A stretch of DNA of 64,000 bases, taken from NCBI GenBank assembly GCA_017607445.1, contig JAEVHH010000002.1, positions 1,116,001 to 1,180,000 on the forward strand. Direction: 5' to 3'. This DNA is from Histoplasma ohiense (Eukaryota > Ascomycota > Eurotiomycetes > Onygenales > Ajellomycetaceae). This document shows, piece after piece, positions 44,744 through 53,849 of the stretch. Every line of letters begins with the position of its first letter. Position 1 is the stretch's first letter. Made by a program: the position numbers and the translations under genes. A model generated the notes under the pieces. It searched no databases, had not been told where the DNA came from, and saw nothing but the letters and a program-made list of their open reading frames with translations.

Positions 44744-46498
44744 TCAGTAATCCTCAGTAACCCTCTTAACCCAAATACTGGACCCTTGATAGTAATCGCC
44801 CTGATCCTGCTTCTTCCTCGCCCTCATCAACTTCATTCCCACATCATGTTCCTCCTTCCTAATTTCCATAAGTTCGTTGTTCAAGCTGTTGACTGACTTC
44901 TTGACCTCGCTCCTCGTCGCGAGATCATACGCGATGGAACTGGGCTGTATTACCTGCGTCAACTCATGGAGGATCGTATCGATATTACCTCTGCGCTGGG
45001 CGAGGTCTTTGAGCCGAGCTTCCATCGCCTCGATGCGGTTTTCGGCTTCCAGCTCAGGAGGGCTGCGGGGTAATGTCTTTGCAGATGACGATGTAATTTC
45101 TGATGGTGTTGGTTTGCGCTTAGTGGCTCTTACAAAGGTCCGCGATGATATAGTTTCTGTCCTTTCTGCATGAATTGCAGGGAGGGGAGGGGCATCTTTC
45201 TCAGCCATTCGAGCACGTGGTGTTCCAGGAGGACTGCTTGGAGCTTCGGTTGTTGCATATGTAGTCGTGCTGAAACGGCTCGATGGCTGTTCTTCTAAAT
45301 TTACGTTTTGGAGCCCGGTAGTAAGATCCGGGTCGGGAGGTCCATGCTCCGTCGGCCGGGGAGTTTCGGATCGCGCTGGAGTCCCGTTGCTCATTGACCG
45401 TGAAGCAGGAGTCGAAGGGCTTTTGGCGGATGTCGGTGTGTTATTACCTGCTTTTAATGGCACAACAGGTTTGATGGTTGGATCATCAGGTGCACTGCCT
45501 ACGGCTTTCGATTTAGATATCGTAAGGGGTGGAAGTCCGCTAGCGGCATTATTGCGAGGGAGCGATTTGCGTTCTATTCCTGGGGCACTGACTTTTCGGG
45601 GTTGGGTTTGAATAGTCTGCGGCGGTGGCGGTCGAGGAGTTTCCTTCGTTTCTATGGGTTTAACAATGGCTGCTCGCCCACTTGCACCTTTCCATGGCTC
45701 TTGGGGGCGGGGTGAAAGGGCCGGATCATCTTTATCGTTCTTATCAGTATGGCGCCGGCCATCCATAAATTTTCTTCTTGCCTGATTCAACTCTTTCCCT
45801 TTGGCTATGAAATTAAACCCCTGCTTAGATGACTGTTTGGTCGGCGGGTTCTCCGGAGGAACAACGCTTCCGGGAGTGGCTTGAGCTATTTTGCCCTTCT
45901 CGTCGTGAGTGGGTTCCCCAGAAAAATCATCCCACCTTGTGAGCCGTTTCGATTCGTGATTCGGAGATGCCGGAGAAGATGATGCATATGATTGAGGTGG
46001 TGCTGGCGTGGGTGCTGCATTGGGTTTGCGAGTGACATTTTTGGACGGTACGGGCACAGCACTCGGGAGCCGGCCTTCCCTAAGGGGTTCCCTGAGAGGT
46101 GGTCTGGGAGGTGGGAACTGTGGCGGGTTATTGTCAATGGGAGATACATCGGGGCTTTCACGATGGCTGGTGGGAGCAAAAACAGGAGAATCTGGAGGCG
46201 ATATATCGGTGTATTGGCTGTCACGGAACTCCGACTGATAGGGCCTGGGGTTCCTTCTCGATGGATGCACGTCATGATCGGCTAACGCCATGTTGCCTGC
46301 AGCGTAGGAATCCCGCTTTGAATATATAGATGATGCGACTGGCGGTCGGAAAGGGGGATTGGGTCTGCGCGAATCCGGCTCCGTCGGCTTACTTCCAGGT
46401 TCAAACAAGATATTAGTTTCACTACCCTTCCCCGTGCTTGACGTCGATGTATAAGACTGAGAAGAAGAGAGAGAGTTATGAAAACCGAGATAGCTCAC
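44744..46498 (-). CDS. Disordered Pro/Ser-rich protein with C-terminal coiled coil, function unknown
   Basis: The open frame runs from 46498 to the stop at 44744 (584 codons). The first in-frame ATG is at 46291 (MALADHDVHPSRRNPRPYQ). About 420 residues are Pro/Ser/Thr-rich and contain repeated SPP motifs. A conserved-looking patch KGFNFIAKGKELNQARRKF-like lies at about residue 225, and the C-terminus is a coiled coil with ENRIEAMEARLKDLAQRR and SVNSLNNELMEIRKEEHDVG. The true 5' end is unsettled. The codon before 46498 leads at once to a stop, and an overlapping minus frame (46689-46495, MFEPAMWKKNLRSRGPVIG) looks like the real N-terminus, but I found no splice pair that joins the two in phase. 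It is widely kept in ascomycetes as a hypothetical protein. Confidence 0.72.
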   Translation of the reverse strand: MSYLGFHNSLSSSQSYTSTSSTGKGSETNILFEPGSKPTEPDSRRPNPPFRPPVASSIYSKRDSYAAGNMALADHDVHPSRRNPRPYQSEFRDSQYTDISPPDSPVFAPTSHRESPDVSPIDNNPPQFPPPRPPLREPLREGRLPSAVPVPSKNVTRKPNAAPTPAPPQSYASSSPASPNHESKRLTRWDDFSGEPTHDEKGKIAQATPGSVVPPENPPTKQSSKQGFNFIAKGKELNQARRKFMDGRRHTDKNDKDDPALSPRPQEPWKGASGRAAIVKPIETKETPRPPPPQTIQTQPRKVSAPGIERKSLPRNNAASGLPPLTISKSKAVGSAPDDPTIKPVVPLKAGNNTPTSAKSPSTPASRSMSNGTPARSETPRPTEHGPPDPDLTTGLQNVNLEEQPSSRFSTTTYATTEAPSSPPGTPRARMAEKDAPPLPAIHAERTETISSRTFVRATKRKPTPSEITSSSAKTLPRSPPELEAENRIEAMEARLKDLAQRRGNIDTILHELTQVIQPSSIAYDLATRSEVKKSVNSLNNELMEIRKEEHDVGMKLMRARKKQDQGDYYQGSSIWVKRVTEDY

Positions 46499-46689
46499 AT
46501 AGATGGACTATGCCGGTCGTTGTCATGATGATTGTGGTTGTTGTAGTTCTGATTATTATTAGTAGGAGTAGTGACAGTCGTCATGCTCTCCAGCGTCGCA
46601 TTGTCGAAAGTCGTCGTCAGGAGCACTGGATTGCCAATCACGGGGCCTCTAGATCTAAGGTTCTTCTTCCACATCGCTGGTTCAAACAA

Positions 46690-47412
46690 TAATTAACTCT
46701 CTCTTCCCCTGAAAGTTTTGTTAGAACCCTTGGTAAAGGCAAAATGTGGTGTTTCAGGAGAGCATGCGAAACTCATATTTATCATCGATTCAATCGCCGG
46801 TTGCGGGCGCACGTCCACGGGTATATGATAACCCCCCCCGTAAGGGGTTCTCCCGCGTCCTGTGAAGCAATGGCTCCAAGCCCTAGGCGACAGAATCCTT
46901 TAATTTGGAGGCAAAATAGCCCGCGAGTGAGGGTTTTGCGCATAGACTCACCCCACAGGCTTGGCCCACCAACACGCCGGAAAAATGCCTAAGCAGCAGC
47001 CTACGCCAAACAGCCATTTACATTGTTTCAGCCTGTGGGTTGCGCTAAATTTAACTCAATTTGTCCACCAAACATTGGAGTCACCCAGCTGGAGTGGCTC
47101 TCAGGATGGAGCGGATCACAGCTCTATGTAAAATTATTTGTTCAGAGGGTGTGATGGTTTCCATGGTACAGGTGGACGATATTCAGTTCTTGTTGCTCCA
47201 CCACTTGGCTCCATCCTGAAGTCCTGGTTTCCAGCAACCCCGTTTCAGATTATATCACGTGATAAGAATAAGGATCCAGTGGTTCCAGAGCCGAATCGCA
47301 GCGGACTTGTTCACAGCCTCAGTTCCAAGGTTCCTCTCCAACATCCACCAACAATCAAACTTCCGATTTGCAGTTAGCTCTCGAAGCTCAGAGCCTGAGT
47401 AAGTACTGGAGA
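46690..47412. promoter_or_regulatory. Intergenic region upstream of DAP1
   Basis: Divergent promoter of the coiled-coil gene and DAP1. A CCCCCCCG run lies near 46830. Short open frames have no family character. Confidence 0.4.
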
Positions 47413-48160
47413 ATGGCAACAGGTAGGTACCAAATCCTGCCAGTAGTATTGGTTCCAACTTGCTAACACTGTCGTTCCCCCACTGGAAGATCCCACTCCG
47501 CTCGCTGCTGAGGTGTAAGTTCCCGTCCATACAATGAATGATCACTATCCGGCCGGAACAAACAAACGTACAACACATGTAACAGCACTGAAATTGAAAC
47601 TAAACAGTAACAAAATAGAGCCTCCATCGCCACCCCGATAAATCTTGTCCTCGCGTCCCTCTTTGTCGTCCTCCTCTATTTCCACTTTCGACCCCGAGAG
47701 CGCGTCGTCCTTCCGAAAGGACCGCCGCCCATCGTCTTCCGCACCTTCACCCCAACAACTCTTCTCCCATTCAACGGCAAAGACGGTTCCCCAGTCTACC
47801 TAGCTGTCCGCGGACGAGTCTTTGACGTCTCTTCCGGACGCAATTTCTACGGCCCAGTAAGCGCGAGGGAATTTACATACATAAGGAGAACTCAAAACTA
47901 ACCACTCCGTCGCACGCTATGTATAGGGTGGCCCCTATGAAAATTTTGCGGGCAGAGATGCGACTCGCGGGTTAGCCTGCCAGAGCTTTGACGAGGAAAT
48001 GCTAACAAAGGATCTCAAAGGTCCGCTGGATGATCTGAGTGGGCTGGATGCCGATCAAATGGATAATTTACGCGGCTGGGAGGAGCGTTTTCTGGAGAAG
48101 TACCTCGTTGTTGGCAAGTTGGTTGCGGAGGGGGATCCCGAGGCGCCCAAGTCCGATTGA
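47413..48160 (+). CDS. DAP1: Dap1/PGRMC-type heme-binding protein
   Basis: Proposed exons are 47413-47422, 47490-47514, 47619-47856 and 47927-48160 (507 nt, 168 aa). The protein has a short N-terminus, a membrane helix INLVLASLFVVLLYFHF, then the cytochrome-b5-like domain: FRTFTPTTLLPFNGKDGSPV, YLAVRGRVFDVSSGRNFYGP and GGPYENFAGRDATRGLA, where the family's heme-ligand Tyr lies. It ends WEERFLEKYLVVGKLVAEG. In fungi Dap1 binds heme, supports Erg11/CYP51 and so affects ergosterol and azole response. The first two exons (10 and 25 nt) were placed from splice signals, a TGCTAACAC branch site and exact phase. Exons 3 and 4 are certain. Confidence 0.88.
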
Positions 48161-48181
48161 TGACGTTTCATTTATATATTC

Positions 48182-48216
<35 letters not shown>

Positions 48217-49278
48217 CCGGTGGGTGGAATGATCAGTGACGAGGTAGCGGAAATGGATCTTTCTTGCAAACGACTGATATAATAGTTTTTCTTGTGGACG
48301 TACAAAATTGGCTGTCACTGATTACCGGTATTCGTCAGTTGACGACGCTCGAGGATTATCTAGAGAGGATTTTCATCTACGGAGGAGGGCGGCGAGGGTG
48401 GTGTAGGGGGCCCTTCAATTTTGAGTACGTTCTAATAAGCATCACATATGTCCATCATTTGAAAGAAATAGTCAAGGTAGGAGAGGAAATTCTTGATAGG
48501 CGTATATGTCTCATACCTGCATAGTATCAGTCAGGTACACGCTGGAGTTGTAATGAGGGGGTATATCCTTGATCCCGGACTCGAAATCCCGTACGTCTAT
48601 TCTGTACTCCGTACACAAATCGAGCAATAAATTACAGGGAATGAGGATGTAATTTTAAGTTCTAATTGACATTTATTGTTTGTTGCCGGAGATTTCCTTC
48701 GCTGCTCTTTGGCCAATCCGCCAGGCGGATGCATTGTTTGTCGCATGTGCGAGTGACCCACACTTATATTAGTTTCCACTAGTTCGACAATCTGGTTCTT
48801 GGAAATAGTATACCCCAAGCAAGAATTACCGGATGTACAGTACATGTACCTATCCCCTCGTCTGGCCGCTAGGACACAATTAGTGTATTTTTTAGCGTGT
48901 ACATTAGTGTATTAAATACACAAAAACTACTGGATAATATGAGAGATTGGCTGTATTGGTGTGTTTTAGTGAAATTTATGTAATCTATTTGACCTAGCTC
49001 TAATTAATATTATTAGAATGGAACTTCTTCCAACATTCTCTCTTCAAGCAGAGAGCAATATTGCTACATGCTGTACAATCATATTTTGATCTTGAAGTTC
49101 TTTTCTTATTTCCTTCTTCTCTCTTTCTTTTATACTGACATCAGACACAAGTTTGAGGAGATGACAGAGAAATTCACAGTGACTCAAATAGCAGTAGTGA
49201 GAACATAATGGAAAGAGGTAAGAATAAATGAAGATAATATAATAAGGAAATAATAAACAAATGCATTACAAATTCTTA
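48161..49278. other. AT-rich intergenic DNA, probably old LTR-element interior on the right
   Basis: A (TA)n tract lies at 48190-48213. From about 48900 the sequence becomes strongly A/T-rich. Bases 49130-49290 lead directly, once the nested insertion is removed, into the polypurine-like GTAGAGAGGAATAA before the LTR at 49968. No coding frame is left. Confidence 0.45.
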
Positions 49279-49958
49279 CTTATCTCAGTAGATGTATGTA
49301 TGTATGTATTGGTTTAGCGTCCCAGAGAAGACACAGGCAATGCCTGCACTTCAAAAGCCTCCCGAAGGGCATGGGGACGTGCTACGTTGGAGAAATCTCT
49401 ATATACACAGTAATGATAGACACAGGATCCAGATAGCAACTCTTGAGAAGACTCAGTCTATATAGACTGTACATCCACTTCTGGCCCGACGTATGGCCAT
49501 TCATGGTAGAGATAATCAAAGCACACAAGTGCTACGGCAGGGTGATTGCTCGGAGCGAGCAGCAGCAGGATGATTGCTCGCAGGGAGCAGCGGCAGAGCG
49601 ATTGCTCACAGAGAGCAGAGGCAGGGCGGAGGCAGGGTGGAGGCAGGGCGATTGCTCGTAGCGAGCAGCAGCAGGGCGATTGCTTGCAGGGAGCAGCGGC
49701 AGAGCGATTGCTCACAGAGAGCAGAGGCAGGGCGGAGGCAGGGTGGAGGCAGGGCGATTGCTGGCAGCGAGCAGCAGCAGGGTGATTGCTCACAGAGAGC
49801 AAAGATCAAGGCCTGAAGGCCAATGAATGCTGAGTTCACTGAGAATCAGACACTCATAACAACCGCTCTGCTCTTGGCCATCATCACTAGATGATGTTAC
49901 CAGGCTGCCCCACGAGGAGGTGGCAGAGTCGGACTTCGCAGCCCCTTATCTCAGTAGA
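49279..49958 (-). mobile_element. Non-LTR (SINE-like or truncated LINE) insertion, copy 2, with 14-bp target duplication
   Basis: CTTATCTCAGTAGA is present at 49279-49292 and 49945-49958, flanking a body of about 652 bp. The left end is a (GTAT)n tail (minus-strand ATAC tail). Bases 49292-49507 match copy 1 (10031-10245) with many G-to-A and C-to-T differences, e.g. GCGCCCGCGCCCC in copy 1 against ATGCCTGCACTTC here. The rest holds the hairpin array at 49544-49807 and a unique 5' part. No open frame looks like a protein, although three frames are open across the array. Removing it restores a continuous sequence leading into the LTR at 49968. Confidence 0.8.
49544..49807. repeat. Eight-unit tandem array of small hairpins
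   Basis: Eight units begin GATTGCT at 49544, 49572, 49600, 49650, 49678, 49706, 49756 and 49784. Spacing is 28, 28, 50, 28, 28, 50, 28. Each unit holds TTGCTC-(3-5 nt)-GAGCAG, a short stem-loop. The 50-nt units carry an extra GGCAGGGCGGAGGCAGGGTGG spacer. Units 2-4 and 5-7 form a higher-order 106-bp repeat that is almost identical. Confidence 0.92.
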
Positions 49959-49967
49959 GAGGAATAA

Positions 49968-50381
49968 TATAACAGATTAATATCTATTAGTAGTTAACTT
50001 ACATAATCAATTTCTCTTCTGTATTATTTATTTTTATTATTGTGACTCTGTGTAATTCTTAATATTCTTCTACTCAGACTACTCTGTGCTCTGTATTTAT
50101 ATAGTCTCTAATAATTCTTCTATATAGCTTTTAACATTCTCTCATTTTATATTTTACACTCATATAGTTTCTAACAATTCTTCTGTGTAGCTTTTAATAT
50201 TTTTTTGCTTCATATTTCACTGTGAAGTGGCTTCTGATATTCTTCTGTCTCAGTCTTTCTTCTATAAGAACTCATTTTATATAATTTTTTCTTCTGATCT
50301 CTTTTCTCTTTCTTTTTTTAATCAATTCATAATCTGTATATAGAATAGTGATAGATTGTTAATTGAAGTATTCTTATTATA
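49968..50381. repeat. Old, transition-mutated LTR (copy A)
   Basis: TATAACAGATTAATATCTATTAG...AATTGAAGTATTCTTATTATA aligns end to end with the LTRs at 50478 and 50993, with most differences being C-to-T or G-to-A. It is preceded by the purine-rich GTAGAGAGGAATAA, as a 3' LTR would be. The partner 5' LTR is not visible to me. Confidence 0.75.
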
Positions 50382-50472
50382 TTCTCTTTCAAATCAGAAA
50401 TGATCAGTGATTTCTGAATGATACACTTCATTTTGCAGAAATGGTTGCTATCATAAGATCTTCTTTCAGAGA

Positions 50473-51446
50473 GTTTCTGTGACGGGTTAGCACCCGTTAG
50501 TAATTAACTTACGCAACCAACTCCTGTCATTGCGACCTCGTGTAACCCTCGATGTGCTTCCACTCCATGCTCTGCACTTGTGTAGTCTCTAACAATTCTT
50601 CTGCATAGCTCTTAACATTCTTCTGCTCTGTGCTCTGCACTCATGTAGTCTCTAACAATTCTTCTGTGTAGCTCTCAATGATTCTTCCACCCCACACTCT
50701 GTGCTTGTGTAGTTTCTAACAATTCTTCCGCATAGCTCTTAACATTCTTCCACTCTGCGCTCCACTGTGGAGCGGCCTCTGATATTCTTCCACCCCAAAC
50801 TTCCCTCTATAAGAACCCCCTTCATACGACCTTTTCTTCTGATTTCTTTTCTCTTTCTTTCCTTAATCAATTCGTAATCTGTATTTAGGATAGTACCAAA
50901 TCGTTAATCGAAGTTGAACCCGCGTCCGCCTTGGAGGACGCCGCCGCCCTCGACACCTACGAGTCCTCACTCACCCCGGCAGGGGGGGATAATGTGACGG
51001 ATTAGCACCTGTTAGTAATTAACTTACACAACCAACTCCTGTCATTGCAACCTTGTGTAACCCTCGATGTTCTTCCGCTCTGTGCTCTGCACTTGTGTAG
51101 TCTCTAACAATTCTTTCACATAGCTCTTAATGTTCTTCTGCTCTGTGCTCCACACTCACATAGTCTCTAACAATTCTTCCATGTAGCCCTCAATGATTCT
51201 TCTGCCCCACACTCCACACTCATGTAGTTTCTAACAATTCTTTCACATAGTTCTTAACATTCTTCCACTCTGCACTTCACTGTGAAGTGGCCTCTGATAT
51301 TCTTCCACTCTGAACTTCCCTCTATAAGAACCCTCTTTGTACAACCTTTTCTTCTGATTTCTTTTCTCTTTCTTTCCTTAATCAATTTGTAATCTGTATT
51401 TAGGATAGTACCAAATCATTAATCGAAGTACGCCCGTTACAGTTTC
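50473..51446. mobile_element. Internally deleted LTR retroelement (two LTRs, 78-bp interior) with 5-bp target duplication
   Basis: GTTTC at 50473-50477 and 51442-51446 flanks the unit. The left LTR starts TGTGACGGGTTAGCACC (50478). The right LTR runs 50993-51441 and ends CGCCCGTTACA, so the termini form a TGTRACGGG/CCCGTTACA inverted repeat. Between them are 78 bp with much higher GC (50915-50992), ending in a polypurine tract GGCAGGGGGGGATAA directly before the right LTR. The left LTR lacks its last 12 bases, so a deletion removed the LTR end, primer site and all gag-pol. No coding frame remains. Confidence 0.88.
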
Positions 51447-52835
51447 TGAAACAAAGTGAGATGAGTTCTATATAGTGAAATAAGAACAGTATATGAATAT
51501 CTGTTCAAATCTACAGAGTGATAGATCTTGTATTTTCTGCTAATATTGACAAAACATTCAAAATCAATGAAGAGGTTTTGCAGTCATCTCTGACATCTCT
51601 CTCAAAAGACTTGCAGATGATCTTGAGAGAGATAATAAAAATGGATTTTTGAAGTTTCTTCAAAGGATTTTATGCTGAATGTCTGAGGAAAGGCTGACTG
51701 CAGAAGAGCTTGTATTTGATCTCTGATTGATAAAGAGGCTTAATTAAGGAAAACTACCTAGTGCAAGAAAAACTTTCTTTTCAGGCGGAAGTGGGATCTC
51801 ATCCTCAAACATGACCCAATCAGATGATGATGACGATGTCATAGCGGGAGCCATGGGTAGTAGTAATTGTAGCTGAATCAATCAGAAGCTAGTTTTGAAA
51901 AATCTAATACATTCAAAGCCCCCATCAGAATATTAGTTTTTGCAGCCCAAACCACACACTGCCAAACCCGGAATCCTTTTAGAACCTATTTCTAAAAACC
52001 GATCGACTAAGTTGGTTAGACAATGGTTTAGTGTAATTTGTTTCACAAGTTAGCGTTTTCTGCGGCTCTCGGATTAGTAATTTTTCCGACCGCAAACATT
52101 TCACTCAGCTTGCAAGCCCATTTCAAAATGTACTCATGTAGCTTTGTATATATTGCAACGGGTTAAAAAAACTGGGCGAGAATATATGCCATGATCAAAC
52201 ACTTGAATACAAATATTATATGAATACAGCATGGAAATTGTGTAATAATTACTGCAAAATTATTCTTATGATAAAATCATCCCACATGAAACAAGCTGTC
52301 TTTTAATCTCAAAAGTACAAACTAAAACTTCATATTCTGTACACTGCCCCATGCTAAGTAGCTTACAATCTGCGACAAAAGAGGTGCCCGAAATAACAGT
52401 CACTAAGCCTTCTTCACACCTACCATAGTAACGTCGAAGAATTCAAGAGTCATACTCTAAGCGTACACGGATGAGATGCAGATCGCGTCTGCAGAACGTA
52501 GCATCCAGAGATACATAGACATGATTGCTTGAGATAATTCTCTTCAAATCCCCCGGCCGTCAAGCCCGGTGAGTTCCAGTTTGATATTGAACCAGCTGCA
52601 CCACGCCGTCCTCGAGATGCCGGAGGTGATCATCCCGGATATGCCTGCCCAGGTCTGCGAAACTCAAATTCCAAAAGTCAAGCATGATTGGTTTGGGTTT
52701 CGTTTTTAATTCGGGTATATTATGGTATTTTGAATATTATATATTCGCTTTATGACCAAGTAGACATTGCCAGTGAATAAAACTCTTGATCGCTCGCAGG
52801 AGAGGTTTCTATGTATCTTCTACTTGTTCTCATGC
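51447..52835. other. AT-rich, gene-free repeat flank
   Basis: Bases 51447-51780 continue the AT-rich sequence split by the LTR element and read like eroded coding DNA on the plus strand (for example AAGACTTGCAGATGATCTTG), but every frame has stops. From about 52100 no repeat or gene is recognised. Confidence 0.4.
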
Positions 52836-53849
52836 TCATCGAACTACAAGGCCAGTCTTCTCTGAGGCATCTGGCAGGCTGGTTTCAAAAGTCCACGCAC
52901 AGTCATCGTCGTATCCCTGCGCGACTCTCTCAACATCGACAACAGCGTCCCACGCCGCTATCGTTCTCCTGTACCTTCCCTCTAGTTCATCGACGTCGGC
53001 CAGACTTAGGTATTCCGGAGCATCGCACTCACGTCGCAGAACTGACCTCAGTACATCTAACAACTCCCTCCTCCACTCTGGCTGGTGGCCTCCAGATAGC
53101 CGTGCCGCGACGTACTCAAAGTACGCCGGCATGATGTTAGCCATTTCCCAATCCAGGAAACCCGTCACCGCGAGCGTGTGGGGGTCCACCAAGATGTTCC
53201 GGTCGGACAAGTCCCCGTGCGTGAGGACAGGGCGGTCCCAACCACCTGCGCCGGTGGTGCCGCGCTGCACTCGCTCGAGGGCGGCCGCCCGTTCCGTGTC
53301 CGGAGCAGAGGCATGCAGCGCGCGGACGCGCGAGTCGTCCCACTCCGAGCGAGAGGAGCAGCACGCGTGCGTCTCTGTGCCAAATTCGGAGAAAAGGAGA
53401 TACGGCTCCCGTGTGGGGCGCCCGTAGTAGGCGAAGTGGCGCGCACGCATGTGCACAAGAAGGCGGCAGAGGTTTGCCTTGACGGCCTCGCGTCGCAAAG
53501 CGGTGAGCGAGGGCCAGAGTTCGACTAGCGGCGTGCCCGGCTGGCGAGTGAGGACGAGGCCCTGTTGGGCGCGGGTGGGCATCGAGGTGCCGGAGGCTCT
53601 GCTTGAAAGCGTGACGACGCTGACGATGCGTGGGACACAGAAGCCCAGGATGGAATGGGCGAGTGAGGTCATGACGCCCTCGCCATCATCAGTGCCGAGT
53701 TTGAAAATGGTGGAGGGAGAATGGATGAAAAACTGGTGTCCAATGGTCGGGACGGTCGGCCCTAACAACGGAGGGAGGCTCGGGAGAGTGGGCCAGCTCT
53801 CCCGAAAAAGCTCTTCTCGTTCCTGAGAGCTCTCATTATGCAGTGCCAT
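52836..53849 (-). CDS. Aminoglycoside-phosphotransferase-like (APH/choline kinase fold) protein
   Basis: Single exon, 337 aa from ATG at 53849 (MALHNESSQEREELFRES). The signature catalytic loop is THGDLSDRNILVDPHTLAVT, followed by the metal-binding GFLDWEMANIMPAYFEY. RTREPYLLF and ERVQRGTTG lie in the lobe before it. The substrate is unknown: fungal members of this large family are seldom assigned one. The coding DNA is clearly GC-rich (many GCG/CGC codons near 53160-53480) against AT-rich surroundings, so it stands as a GC island between repeat-derived stretches. The open frame continues upstream of the ATG without another ATG. Confidence 0.85.
   Translation of the reverse strand: MALHNESSQEREELFRESWPTLPSLPPLLGPTVPTIGHQFFIHSPSTIFKLGTDDGEGVMTSLAHSILGFCVPRIVSVVTLSSRASGTSMPTRAQQGLVLTRQPGTPLVELWPSLTALRREAVKANLCRLLVHMRARHFAYYGRPTREPYLLFSEFGTETHACCSSRSEWDDSRVRALHASAPDTERAAALERVQRGTTGAGGWDRPVLTHGDLSDRNILVDPHTLAVTGFLDWEMANIMPAYFEYVAARLSGGHQPEWRRELLDVLRSVLRRECDAPEYLSLADVDELEGRYRRTIAAWDAVVDVERVAQGYDDDCAWTFETSLPDASEKTGLVVR

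Noticed and set aside
49544..49807. CRISPR-like array
   Set aside because: Units are contiguous or separated by the same repeated spacer, not unique spacers, and the genome is eukaryotic.
49443..49839. Several 70-114-codon frames rich in Gln, Ala, Cys
   Set aside because: They are by-products of the GC-rich hairpin array, open in several frames on both strands.
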